Assembly: GCF_014295035.1 (NCBI RefSeq)
Contig: NZ_CP060404.1
Coordinates: forward strand, 5,182,501-5,246,500
Reading direction: 5' to 3'
Source of the DNA: Streptomyces buecherae
GTDB taxonomy: Bacteria; Actinomycetota; Actinomycetes; Streptomycetales; Streptomycetaceae
DNA: 64,000 bases
This document shows positions 27,574-34,944 of this stretch, in pieces. Both the position numbers and the translations under genes were made by a program. The notes beneath the pieces were generated by a model. It saw only the letters and a list, made by a program, of their open reading frames with translations. It was not told where the DNA came from and ran no database searches. The first letter of the stretch is position 1. Every line of letters begins with the position of its first letter.

Positions 27574-28346
27574 TCAGGCGAAGTGGATGTTGTCCTTGGT
27601 GAAGCCCCGGCCGATGACCACGTCGCCGTCCCACGGCATCTCCGCAAACCCACGACCGTTGTGCCACGCCTTCACATCACCGTTATCCAGCACACTGGCC
27701 AGCTCAGAACGACCATCACCATCGAGATCGGCAAAGTGCACATTGCCCCTGGCGAACCCCCGACCGATGACCACGTCGCCGTCCCACGGCATCTCCGCAA
27801 ACCCACGACCGTTGTGCCACGCCTTCACATCACCGTTATCCAGCACACTGGCCAGCTCAGAACGACCATCACCATCGAGATCGGCAAAGTGCACATTGCC
27901 CCTGGCGAACCCCCGACCGATCACCACGTCGCCGTCCCACGGCATCTCCGTAAACCCACGACCGTTGTGCCACGCCTTCACATCACCGTTGTCCTGCACA
28001 GAAACCAGCTCAGAACGGCCGTCACCGTCGAGGTCAGCGAAGTGGATGTTGTCCTTGGTGAAGCCCCGGCCGATGACCACGTCGCCGTCCCACGGCATCT
28101 CCGTAAACCCACGACCGTTGTGCCACGCCTTCACATCACCGTTGTCCTGCACAGAAACCAGCTCAGAACGGCCGTCACCGTCGAGGTCAGCGAAGTGGAT
28201 GTTGTCCTTGGTGAAGCCCCGGCCGATGACCACGTCGCCGTCCCACGGCATCTCCGCAAACCCGCCACCGTTGTGCCACGCCTTCACATCACCGTTGTCC
28301 AGCACACTGGCCAGCTCAGAACGACCATCACCCGACAGCGAGGTCC
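27574..28346 (-). repeat. 153-bp coding repeat array, five units (gene 2)
   Basis: Second copy of the five-unit array, in the NlpC/P60 gene. Both arrays start with SLSGDGRSEL instead of DLDGDGRSEL and end with the same partial unit (FA then stop), so the arrays are equal in length and phase. Confidence 0.9.
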
Positions 28347-28944
28347 CGCGGCCGTGGCCGTCGATGATGTTGCGGTACCGGTAGGGCTTGAACTGGGCCG
28401 GCGTGCTGGAGTAGGGATATGGGATCTTCCGGTACACCGTGCCAGTGCCACCAGCCTGTTCATACCCCCAGTACTCGCTCTGTGCGTCGTTCACCCACTT
28501 GTCGAAGAGCACGACATGACGCGTGTTCGAGTCTCCCTGCGCGTCGAGCAGGACATCACCGGTCTTCAGATCGGCCTTGGTGATCGCGCTGCTGAAGTCC
28601 AGCAGGCCCACGGTGTTGGGGCCGGGCGCGGGCAGGCCCCAGGTCATCGAGACGTAACCCGAGCAGTCCGTGCGATAAGTGCCGTACTCATTGGTGTGCT
28701 TGGCATTCTGGCTGTAGGGGACCGAGGGCCGCAGCCAGCTTCTGGCCCGGACGATGACTTCGTCACGGGTGATCGGAGCGGCTGCCGCGAGAGAGGCAAG
28801 GTCCGCCGCTCGCGATGTGACGGCCGTCCCGTCACCCCCGGAAGCCGGCTCGGCCAGGGCCGGATTCGTGGTCAACAACACCGCGAGGGCGGCTGCCGAC
28901 GCAACCGCCCACCGAGCCGCACGGACACGGATTCTGCCTTGCAT
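27574..28944 (-). CDS. Secreted NlpC/P60 peptidase-like protein with five 51-residue FG-GAP-type repeats
   Basis: 456 residues. Signal peptide (RVRAARWAVASAAALAVLL, cleavage near PALA|EP). The N-terminal domain (~60-215) has the NlpC/P60 catalytic Cys in YRTDCSGYVSMTW and the His in TRHVVLFDKW, so it probably cleaves peptidoglycan stem peptides. The tail is the same five-unit 51-residue repeat array as in the downstream gene, ending TKDNIHFA. The two genes are one transcription unit candidate. The shared tail suggests that both enzymes are delivered to the same ligand. Substrate and target are unknown. Confidence 0.82.
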   Translation of the reverse strand: MQGRIRVRAARWAVASAAALAVLLTTNPALAEPASGGDGTAVTSRAADLASLAAAAPITRDEVIVRARSWLRPSVPYSQNAKHTNEYGTYRTDCSGYVSMTWGLPAPGPNTVGLLDFSSAITKADLKTGDVLLDAQGDSNTRHVVLFDKWVNDAQSEYWGYEQAGGTGTVYRKIPYPYSSTPAQFKPYRYRNIIDGHGRGTSLSGDGRSELASVLDNGDVKAWHNGGGFAEMPWDGDVVIGRGFTKDNIHFADLDGDGRSELVSVQDNGDVKAWHNGRGFTEMPWDGDVVIGRGFTKDNIHFADLDGDGRSELVSVQDNGDVKAWHNGRGFTEMPWDGDVVIGRGFARGNVHFADLDGDGRSELASVLDNGDVKAWHNGRGFAEMPWDGDVVIGRGFARGNVHFADLDGDGRSELASVLDNGDVKAWHNGRGFAEMPWDGDVVIGRGFTKDNIHFA

Positions 28945-28978
28945 GGGTTCCCCTGAGAGTCGATAGCTGTGGACAGAC

Positions 28979-29161
28979 CGCAGCAGCGGATACCGCGGCG
29001 ATCAGAGGCTGCACCACGGCAGGCAGACCGATGTTGCCAGCATCAACAAGGTCCTGATCTCGATCCTGTATGACCGGCGGGCCCCTCTTGCACTCCCCTC
29101 CATGCTCTTCCCGTCCGAGGAGTCCCTCGTCGAAGTAGCGGACGCACGGCGCCTTGAATGA
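28979..29161 (+). pseudogene. Possible gene 3' fragment
   Basis: An open frame without start reads DVASINKVLISILYDRR and ALPSMLFPSEESLVEVAD to a TGA at 29159. Its composition looks coding, unlike the flanks, but no family is recognised and there is no upstream part. It may be the end of a gene lost during the rearrangements in this region. The remaining bases between 28945 and 29197 show nothing. Confidence 0.25.
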
Positions 29162-29197
29162 CTCACGGTCCCCGGGGACATGCTCGAACGGATGTGA

Positions 29198-29236
29198 AGA
29201 CCCCCGCTTCTCTTGCTCGAAGAGCTGCGGGGGTCT
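29198..29236 (-). terminator. Terminator of the DUF397 gene (second copy)
   Basis: AGACCCCCGC pairs with GCGGGGGTCT; the loop also pairs CTCTT with AAGAG. It lies directly downstream of a DUF397 stop codon and matches the terminator at 29854. Confidence 0.75.
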
Positions 29237-29252
29237 GTTGCGTCGTACGCGG

Positions 29253-29453
29253 TTACGCGTCGAAGTCGCCGGCCTTGACGCCTGCCACGAAGGCCGACCA
29301 GGCCGACGTGTCGAAGGCGAGAGCCGGGCCGTGCGGGTTCTTGCTGTCCCGGACCGGCACGGTTCCGTACGCGGCAAGGTTGGCGGCGACCTCGACGCAG
29401 TTGCCGCCATTGTCGCTGTAGGAGGACTTGGTCCAGCGGGGTTCGGTCGTCAC
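29253..29453 (-). CDS. DUF397 protein
   Basis: 66 residues, GTG start. Signature WTKSSYSDNGGNCVEVA, VRDSKNPHGPALAFD, WSAFVAGVKAGDFDA. It is almost identical to the copy at 29909 except around residues 8-16 (WTKSSYSDNGGN versus WYKSSYSSNGGA), and its terminator is also shared, so a recent duplication is likely. Third gene of the XRE-DUF397 group on the minus strand. Confidence 0.9.
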   Translation of the reverse strand: MTTEPRWTKSSYSDNGGNCVEVAANLAAYGTVPVRDSKNPHGPALAFDTSAWSAFVAGVKAGDFDA

Positions 29454-29488
29454 GGGGCGTTCCTTCTGTCGCGGAGTGGGTGGGGGCT

Positions 29489-29689
29489 TTACGTCGTGAA
29501 GTCGCCGGACCGTACGCTCGCGACGAAGGTCGACCAGGCTGACGTGCCGAAGATGAGGGTGGGACCGTCTGGGTCCTTGCTGTCGCGGACCGGCACGGTG
29601 CCGTAGGCCGCGAGGTTAGTGGCGATCTCGACGCATTCGCCGCCGTTGCTGCTGTAGGAGGACTTGGTCCAGTGCGGTTCGGGGGTCAT
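29489..29689 (-). CDS. DUF397 protein
   Basis: 66 residues, ATG with AGGGG upstream. Signature WTKSSYSSNGGECVEIA, VRDSKDPDGPTLIF, WSTFVASVRSGDF. It is most like the copy at 23815, and its 5' leader (29690 to ~29815) also matches the leader there base for base over long stretches. No terminator separates it from the next DUF397 gene 35 bp downstream. Confidence 0.9.
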   Translation of the reverse strand: MTPEPHWTKSSYSSNGGECVEIATNLAAYGTVPVRDSKDPDGPTLIFGTSAWSTFVASVRSGDFTT

Positions 29690-29853
29690 GTGTGCCCCTT
29701 CGTGGGTGACGGATCAGGGTCACGGGCGAGGGCCGGGTGTGCGCGTCCCGGCCTGCGAGGGAGGGTAGGGCGCCGGCCGGGGGAGCACGGTAGGGCGCGT
29801 TCGGCTCAACTCGGGGCGTGGCAGCGGGCGTTGGCGTACGCCCGGGCATGCGA

Positions 29854-29892
29854 AGACCCCCGCAGCTCTTACTCGAAGAGCTGCGGGGGTCT
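29854..29892 (-). terminator. Terminator of the DUF397 gene (third copy)
   Basis: Perfect 17-bp stem (29854-29870 with 29876-29892) and a 5-nt ACTCG loop, downstream of the XRE-linked DUF397 gene. Confidence 0.85.
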
Positions 29893-29908
29893 GTTGCGTC
29901 GTACGCGG

Positions 29909-30109
29909 TTACGCGTCGAAGTCGCCGGCCTTGACGCCTGCCACGAAGGCCGACCAGGCCGACGTGTCGAAGGCGAGAGCCGGGCCGTGCGGGTTCTTGC
30001 TGTCCCGGACCGGCACGGTTCCGTACGCGGCAAGGTTGGCGGCGACCTCGACACAGGCTCCGCCGTTGGAGCTGTAAGAAGACTTGTACCAGCGGGGTTC
30101 GGTCGTCAC
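29909..30109 (-). CDS. DUF397 protein, partner of the XRE regulator
   Basis: 66 residues, GTG start overlapping the stop of the XRE gene (GTGA), the classic XRE-DUF397 coupling in streptomycetes. Signature WYKSSYSSNGGACVEVA and VRDSKNPHGPALAFD. It probably acts with or on the upstream regulator. Confidence 0.92.
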   Translation of the reverse strand: MTTEPRWYKSSYSSNGGACVEVAANLAAYGTVPVRDSKNPHGPALAFDTSAWSAFVAGVKAGDFDA

Positions 30110-30945
30110 GGGGCGCCCTTTCGTACCTGGTTGACCATGGCCACAGATTCGGCCTGCGACAGGGATTCAGCCTGTAGCTGATGGTAGTTCGTCAACGCCG
30201 CGAGAACGAAGCTGCTTTCGCGCTCCAGATGCCCCTGGGCATGTGATTCCGCATACGCGACCATCGAGCGGTCCGTCATGGTCAGCAGGTAGATCGGCAG
30301 GTCGAACGGCCTCCGTTCACCGATGCCGAATGGGGCGATTTGCAGCATGGTGTTTGGTCGTGCAGAGAACTCCTCAAGGTGTGCGAGTTGCTCGCGCATC
30401 ACCTCGTCGCCACCGACGCGGCGGCGGATGCAACTCTCGTCCATCACGGCCATCACCGTGGGCGGGCGGGGCCGGGTGAGTGCTGCCTGGCGATCCGTGA
30501 GGAAGGCCAGTCGCTCCTCGGCCTGTTCGGGGGAGATGGTGCCGCGTCGCACGTCACCTTGCGCGATGGATCGGGCGTAGGCAGGCGTCTGGAGCAAGCC
30601 CGGGATGATTCCGATTTCGAACACCCGGACCTCAACTGCTCGTCCCTCCAGTCCGATGTACTCCGGAAACCCCTCCAGCAAGTTTCCGTGCCGGATGTCG
30701 CGCCACTGGCGCTCGAACGACTCGGCCGTGTTGGCCACCCCGAAGGCATCATCGGCTTTGCGCGAGAACGGGAGGGTCGGCGGTTTCCGTGCGGTTTCCA
30801 CGGCTGAAACGTGCTGGCTGGACAGGCCCAGGCGGTCGGCCAGTTGCTCCTGGGTCCAGCCGCGATTCTCGCGGTGCCTCCGTAAACGCGCACCGTAGGC
30901 GGCGCGCGGGCTGCTGTCGGGGTTCAGGTCCTTGCGGTTGACCAT
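30106..30945 (-). CDS. XRE-family regulator with DUF5753 domain
   Basis: 279 residues. N-terminal helix-turn-helix (RLRRHRENRGWTQEQLADRL, SSQHVSAVETARK) and the C-terminal ~180-residue DUF5753 domain (EVRVFEIGIIPGLLQTPAYAR, RQAALTRPRPPTVMAVMDE, SARPNTMLQIAPF). Such proteins pair with DUF397 proteins and influence development and secondary metabolism in streptomycetes. ATG 30945 has GGAG eight bases upstream; an in-frame TTG at 30957 is an alternative. It is divergent from the unknown three-gene unit at 31055, with 109 bp between. Confidence 0.92.
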   Translation of the reverse strand: MVNRKDLNPDSSPRAAYGARLRRHRENRGWTQEQLADRLGLSSQHVSAVETARKPPTLPFSRKADDAFGVANTAESFERQWRDIRHGNLLEGFPEYIGLEGRAVEVRVFEIGIIPGLLQTPAYARSIAQGDVRRGTISPEQAEERLAFLTDRQAALTRPRPPTVMAVMDESCIRRRVGGDEVMREQLAHLEEFSARPNTMLQIAPFGIGERRPFDLPIYLLTMTDRSMVAYAESHAQGHLERESSFVLAALTNYHQLQAESLSQAESVAMVNQVRKGAP

Positions 30946-31019
30946 GGTCGACTCCAACTCTTCCTTAGGCCTGGATTATTTGAAGGGTTACGCGCTGTGG
31001 GTCAGGCTGAATCTCCCCG

Positions 31020-31035
31020 GTAGTGAAGCCACTAC
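31020..31035. promoter_or_regulatory. Small palindrome between divergent genes
   Basis: GTAGTGaagcCACTAC is a perfect 6-bp-arm inverted repeat just before the ribosome site of the 31055 gene and 75 bp upstream of the XRE start. It could be an operator for the XRE protein or an mRNA hairpin. Confidence 0.3.
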
Positions 31036-31054
31036 GGAGAGGAGCGGTTTCGCC

Positions 31055-31384
31055 ATGTCCTCCACCCCTGCCCCCACGCCGTCCGATGACAAGTTGGCCG
31101 CGCCCATCGCCTCGTACGAGGGTGCGGCGCGAGCGGATCAGCAAGCGGCCGTGTCGGTGGCGCAAGAGATCAACTCGCGTGCGGAAAGCCGGCGTTCAGG
31201 TGGCAATTGCCAGGCCATCCGCATGGTTGGCGAGCGGGCCAAGACGTTCCGCGCCGCCATTCAGCACCGTAGGGCCACCGAGCTTTCGCGTGTCCAGCGT
31301 CTTCGTGAAGATCCCCTCGAACGGGTAACCAGGCAGCGGAAGTTCGGGCCGTGCGGCGCCGGGCGAGGTGACGCAGCGTGCTGA
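31055..31384 (+). CDS. Hypothetical protein, first gene of a three-gene unit
   Basis: 109 residues, hydrophilic and helical: PIASYEGAARADQQAAVSVAQE, then Arg-rich segments ERAKTFRAAIQHRRATELSR. No family recognised. GGAG lies about ten bases before the ATG. Its end overlaps the start of the next gene by seven bases (GTGCTGA). Divergent from the XRE-DUF397 group, so it may be that system's target (inference). Confidence 0.5.
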   Translation: MSSTPAPTPSDDKLAAPIASYEGAARADQQAAVSVAQEINSRAESRRSGGNCQAIRMVGERAKTFRAAIQHRRATELSRVQRLREDPLERVTRQRKFGPCGAGRGDAAC

Positions 31385-31698
31385 GCCGTCGCGTCTTCGA
31401 GGGCACGCACCGCGTCGTCGTACGCGGCGTCGCGCTCCGCTTCTTCCTGCGTACCGACGACACGTGGTCGCCGGTCACCGACACCGACTTCCAGCACGCC
31501 TACGAACTCGCGCTCTTCGACCCCGACGCGCTGCGCAAGGACGTGCTCTGCCCCAACGCGCGCAGGGTCGAGCACAGCACGGTCGAGGGCTGGTTCTGGT
31601 CCAACGGCAGCGACACGTGCGGGCTGTGCACCTTCGACGACAGGAGCCCCGAGGAGTGCGCCGGCATGGCCCAGATCACGGGCGGGACGGGGCCGTGA
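31378..31698 (+). CDS. Hypothetical protein, second gene of the unit
   Basis: 106 residues, GTG start inside the previous gene. Pattern VFEGTHRVVVRGVALRFFLR, TDTDFQHAYELALFDPDAL, then three cysteines (DVLCPNAR, DTCGLCTFDD). The CGLC pair and upstream Cys could bind a metal. No family recognised. Stop overlaps the next GTG (GTGA). Confidence 0.5.
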   Translation: MLSRRVFEGTHRVVVRGVALRFFLRTDDTWSPVTDTDFQHAYELALFDPDALRKDVLCPNARRVEHSTVEGWFWSNGSDTCGLCTFDDRSPEECAGMAQITGGTGP

Positions 31699-32168
31699 CG
31701 CGGCCCCGTCAGACGTGGGTCCACCTGCTGGTGTGGCGGCCCGCCGACCCGTCCAACCCGCTCGACGTCAGCCGGTCCTGGCCGCACGTGCTCCAGGTCG
31801 TGCGGGACGAGCGGCCCGCGCCGCCGGGCGTCATCCTGCGGCCCGGCGAACCCATTCCGTACGCCGCGGGGCGCGTGGCGGCGGCCCTGGGGTTGCGCGC
31901 GCCGGAACCGCTGCGGCTGCTCGCCGTCGACCAGCAGCCGGCCGAACCGGGCCACGAGGAGCAGGTGGGCCTGGTCTTCGACGGCGGCTGGCTGGCCGCC
32001 GACGGGCCGCCGCCCTGCGACGACTGCGGGCGGTCCCACACGGTGTGGACGCCGATGCGCGACGTCGGCCGCGTCGCGCTGGCCCACGCCTTCCGCGCGC
32101 TGCTCACCGGCCGGCACACGTCGGCGGTGCTGTGGCGCGGCGGCCTGCCCGACGAGGGCGGGCAGTGA
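31695..32168 (+). CDS. Hypothetical protein, third gene of the unit
   Basis: 157 residues, GTG start coupled to the previous gene. TWVHLLVWRPADPSNPLDV, then a Pro-rich middle and GHEEQVGLVFDGGWLA, PCDDCGRSHTVWTPM, ALLTGRHTSAVLWRG. The HEEQVGLVFDGG stretch recalls a decayed Nudix region, but no Nudix box (GX5EX7REUXEEXGU) is present. CxxC is the only clear motif. Function unknown. Confidence 0.5.
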   Translation: MTRPRQTWVHLLVWRPADPSNPLDVSRSWPHVLQVVRDERPAPPGVILRPGEPIPYAAGRVAAALGLRAPEPLRLLAVDQQPAEPGHEEQVGLVFDGGWLAADGPPPCDDCGRSHTVWTPMRDVGRVALAHAFRALLTGRHTSAVLWRGGLPDEGGQ

Positions 32169-32248
32169 GGGGGCCGAGTTCGACGCCTCCGGCTCGGCGT
32201 CTCCCCGCTGGCTCCGCTCGGCGTGTTCCTTCGGCGTCCACGTGCCTA

Positions 32249-32276
32249 TTGACGCATGCCCATATGGGAATATGAT
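32249..32276 (+). promoter_or_regulatory. Promoter of a leaderless ArsR-type gene with palindromic operator
   Basis: TTGACG (32249-32254), 16-bp spacer, TATGAT (32271-32276), only six bases before the ATG at 32283, so the transcript should start at or next to the start codon. The spacer holds the perfect palindrome CCCATATGGG (32259-32268), overlapping CATATgggaATATG (32261-32274), a likely autorepressor site. Confidence 0.7.
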
Positions 32277-32282
32277 TGCCGC

Positions 32283-32624
32283 ATGGCACGAGCAGCGACG
32301 ACGTCGGACGTCTTCAACGCGGTCGCCGAGCCGCAGCGCCGGGAGATCCTGGCGCTGCTGCGGGCGGGTGAGCGGTCGGTGACCGAGTTGGCCCAGGAGT
32401 TGGGGATGACTCAGCCGGGAGCGTCCAAGCACCTGCGGGTGCTCCGGGAGGTCGGGCTGGTGCGGGACCGCAAGGTAGGCAAGCAGCGCCTGTACGGCCT
32501 CGACGCCCGCGGGCTGCGACCGGTCCACGAGTGGACCGGCGGGTTCGAGCGGTTCTGGAACGAGAGTTTCGACCGGCTGGACGAGTACGTGCGGGACCTG
32601 AAGCAGGCACAACAGGAGGAGTAA
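32283..32624 (+). CDS. ArsR-family winged-helix regulator
   Basis: 113 residues. SDVFNAVAEPQRREILALLR, SVTELAQELGMTQPGASKHL and VLREVGLVRDRKVGKQRLYG form the ArsR helix-turn-helix and wing. No metal-binding cysteines are visible, as in the subgroup linked to SRPBCC (AHSA1) genes. No ribosome site precedes the ATG, in keeping with a leaderless transcript. It is followed after three bases by the SRPBCC gene and then the DHFR-like gene: one operon, likely self-regulated. Confidence 0.9.
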   Translation: MARAATTSDVFNAVAEPQRREILALLRAGERSVTELAQELGMTQPGASKHLRVLREVGLVRDRKVGKQRLYGLDARGLRPVHEWTGGFERFWNESFDRLDEYVRDLKQAQQEE

Positions 32625-32627
32625 CCG

Positions 32628-33134
32628 ATGGCAGCGACAGGACGGGACGTGCCGGCGCGGTCAGCGACGGCTGACCGCGAGATCGTGATCTCCCGGGCTA
32701 TCGGCGCCCCACGGGAGCTGGTGTTCGAGGCGTTCACCGAGGTGCGGCACCTGTCACGGTGGTGGGGACCAGAGGGGTTCACCACCACCACGCGGGCGTT
32801 CGAGTTCCGTGTCGGCGGAGAGTGGGACTTCGTGATGCACGGACCGGACGGGACGGACTACCAGGAGTGGATCACCTGGACCGAGCTCACCCCGCCGGAA
32901 CGGATCGCGATGCTCCACGGTGAGGCCCGCGACGACCCGAACGCCTTCGAGTCGGTCCTCACGTTCGAGCCCGACGGCGCGGCGACCCGGATCGAGATGC
33001 GCACGGTGTTCCCCACCAGGGAACTGCGCGACCAGGCGGTCGAGAAGTACCACGCGATCGAGGGCGGCCGGCAGACCCTGGGCAACCTGGCCGCGTACGT
33101 CACCGAGACCGTTCGGAAGGGGGCGGAGGGCTGA
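32628..33134 (+). CDS. SRPBCC (AHSA1/START-like) protein
   Basis: 168 residues. The SRPBCC fold of the AHSA1 group is clear: ISRAIGAPRELVFEAFTEV, HLSRWWGPEGF, RVGGEWDFVMHGPDG, ERIAMLHGE, TRIEMRTVF. Members bind hydrophobic ligands; the ligand is unknown. It lies between the ArsR regulator and the DHFR-like gene, a common trio in actinobacteria. Stop and next start overlap by one base (TGATG). Confidence 0.9.
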   Translation: MAATGRDVPARSATADREIVISRAIGAPRELVFEAFTEVRHLSRWWGPEGFTTTTRAFEFRVGGEWDFVMHGPDGTDYQEWITWTELTPPERIAMLHGEARDDPNAFESVLTFEPDGAATRIEMRTVFPTRELRDQAVEKYHAIEGGRQTLGNLAAYVTETVRKGAEG

Positions 33135-33754
33135 TGGCTGGCAAGGTGTTCTTCAGCGTGTCGATGTCGCTCGACGGCTTCATCGCGCCCGAGTCCCCCG
33201 AGGAACTGATGGGGCGCCTGTGGATGGAACTGCAGCACTGGGTCTTCCCGCAACGTTTCTTCCGGGAGAACCTGAAGCTCGGCAAGGGGGGCGAGGAGGG
33301 GCGCGACAACGACATCGTGCGGGAGACGTTCGAGCGCACCGGTGCGAGCGTGATGGGTAAGCGCATGTTCGACGCCGGCGAGCGGATGTGGCCGGAGGAG
33401 CCGCCGTTCCACACGCCGGTGTTCGTCGTGACGCACGAGAAGCGCGACCCTTGGGAGCGGCCGGGCGGGACCACGTTCCACTTCGTCAACGACGGTATCG
33501 AGTCCGCCCTCGAACAGGCTCGTGAGGCCGCCGGAGAGCGCGATGTCCGCATCGCGGGCGGCGGCGCGACGATCCTTGAGTACGTGAACGCCGGCCTGGT
33601 CGACGAGTTCTCGATCGCGCTCTCACCCGTGCTGTTCGGCTCCGGAATCCGCCTGTTCGAGGGCGTGGACGCCGGTCGCGTGGCCCTGGAGCAGGTCCGC
33701 GTGGAGCCCTCCCCGAGGACGACGCATCTGACCTACGCCGTCCGAAAGCGGTGA
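33134..33754 (+). CDS. Dihydrofolate reductase-family (RibD C-terminal) protein
   Basis: 206 residues. VFFSVSMSLDGFIAP start, ASVMGKRMFDAGE, VFVVTHEKRDPW, DVRIAGGGATILEYVNAGLVDEF and LSPVLFGSGIRLF match the RibD-C/DHFR-like family that uses NADPH. The natural substrate is unknown; these are not housekeeping folate enzymes. Third gene of the ArsR operon. Confidence 0.9.
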   Translation: MAGKVFFSVSMSLDGFIAPESPEELMGRLWMELQHWVFPQRFFRENLKLGKGGEEGRDNDIVRETFERTGASVMGKRMFDAGERMWPEEPPFHTPVFVVTHEKRDPWERPGGTTFHFVNDGIESALEQAREAAGERDVRIAGGGATILEYVNAGLVDEFSIALSPVLFGSGIRLFEGVDAGRVALEQVRVEPSPRTTHLTYAVRKR

Positions 33755-33841
33755 TCACCCCGCCCCCGGCGCGGCCTCCCGCCAAGGCCAGCCGCCGACG
33801 TCAGCCGCCCGCGGACGGTTCAGCGCCCGGTCAGGCCCCGC

Positions 33842-34420
33842 TCACACCCCCGCCAGCGTGAGTTCCACCGTGCTCAGCAACGCGTCCCGGTCGTCGCTGG
33901 CCCGCGCCAGCACCCGTAGCCCGTAGTACGCGGTCTGCACCTGGCGGGCCAGGGCGCGGGCGTCGCGGTCGGCGCGGATCTCGCCGGTGCTCTGGCCGAA
34001 GGTCAGCACCGCGCACAACTCGTCCTCCACCCGCCCGAAGTTGCCCCGCACGGCCTCCTTGACCTCCGGGTCGCTGCCGGCCGCCTCGATGGCCGAGTTG
34101 ACGGCGAAGCAGCCGCGCGGGCTCTCGCCGTCCAGGTCGGCGTCGATGGCCTCCACCATCAGCGCGCGCAGCCGCTCGCGCACCGGGCCCGGCTGCTGGA
34201 GCACCTCGACCTGGCGGGCGGTGGCGGTCTCGCAGTACCGGCGCAGGGCGCGTACGAAGAGTTGCCGCTTGCCGCCGAAGGTGTTGTACAGGCTCGACGG
34301 GCCGAGCCCCGTGCTCTGGCTCAGCTCGCGGGTCGAGGTGGCCTCGTACCCGTGCCGCCAGAACGTCTCCATCGCCGCGTCCACGACGCGGCCCTCCTCG
34401 AACGCGCGTGGCCTGGCCAT
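33842..34420 (-). CDS. TetR-family regulator of the MFS/RidA genes
   Basis: 192 residues. HTH: GRVVDAAMETFWRHGYEATS, STRELSQSTGLGPSSLYNTF, GGKRQLFVRALRRY. The C-terminal domain is of the TetR_C type with a conserved PRGCFAVN segment (as in efflux regulators). A perfect inverted repeat overlaps its own promoter and a matching site lies upstream of the MFS gene, so it likely represses itself and the exporter. No ribosome site precedes the ATG; the -10 lies six bases upstream, so the mRNA may be leaderless. Confidence 0.9.
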   Translation of the reverse strand: MARPRAFEEGRVVDAAMETFWRHGYEATSTRELSQSTGLGPSSLYNTFGGKRQLFVRALRRYCETATARQVEVLQQPGPVRERLRALMVEAIDADLDGESPRGCFAVNSAIEAAGSDPEVKEAVRGNFGRVEDELCAVLTFGQSTGEIRADRDARALARQVQTAYYGLRVLARASDDRDALLSTVELTLAGV

Positions 34421-34426
34421 GACGTC

Positions 34427-34460
34427 ACGGTAAGGGTTTTGTAGCGCCCGTACAAAACCC
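34427..34460 (-). promoter_or_regulatory. TetR operator 1 and leaderless promoter
   Basis: GGGTTTTGTA (34434-34443) and TACAAAACCC (34451-34460) are perfect 10-bp arms around a 7-bp centre. On the minus strand TTGTAC and TACCGT are 17 bp apart, the latter six bases before the ATG of the TetR gene; the operator covers the spacer. Confidence 0.7.
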
Positions 34461-34471
34461 TGGGGTCGCGG

Positions 34472-34894
34472 TCACCGGGCGGGGACGGCCCCGGCCAGTG
34501 CCACCGCCTCGATCTCGATCAACCACCGGGGGTCCGCCAGTGCGGCGACCTGGACGAAGGACTCGGCGGGGAACGGCGCGGTGGGGTAGTGCTGGGCGCG
34601 CAGGGCGCCGAAGGCGTCCTGGTGGGCGACGTCGGTGACGAAGACCGTGAGCTTGACGAGCTGGTCGAGCCCGGAGCCCGCGTTGGCCAGCACCGTGGCC
34701 AGGTTGGCGAACGCCTGCTGGGCCTGGGCGGTGAAGTCGCCGACGCCGACGGTCGCGCCGTGCGCGTCGATCGGCGCCTGGCCCGAGGTGAAGACCAACT
34801 CTCCGACCCGGACGGCCAGCGAGATCCCGGCCGACTCGTACCAGTCGGGGTCGGCGGTGACGCGGGTGCGGACGGTGGGGGAAGGCGAAGACAT
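34472..34894 (-). CDS. RidA-family protein
   Basis: 140 residues. Family motifs VRVGELVFTSGQAPID, FTAQAQQAFANLATVLANAG, KLTVFVTDVA and ADPRWLIEIEAVA are present. The Arg that binds the imine carboxylate in true RidA is not obvious (ADPRWLIEIEAV holds the usual xxxxlIEIexxA site, with Arg in PRW), so enamine deaminase activity is possible but not certain. GAGGAG precedes the ATG. It lies 50 bp downstream of the MFS gene on the same strand. Confidence 0.85.
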   Translation of the reverse strand: MSSPSPTVRTRVTADPDWYESAGISLAVRVGELVFTSGQAPIDAHGATVGVGDFTAQAQQAFANLATVLANAGSGLDQLVKLTVFVTDVAHQDAFGALRAQHYPTAPFPAESFVQVAALADPRWLIEIEAVALAGAVPAR

Positions 34895-34944
34895 GGCGTA
34901 ACTCCTCAGTTCGGTGACGGTGGTGGTGGCCGTGGTCCGTGCGG

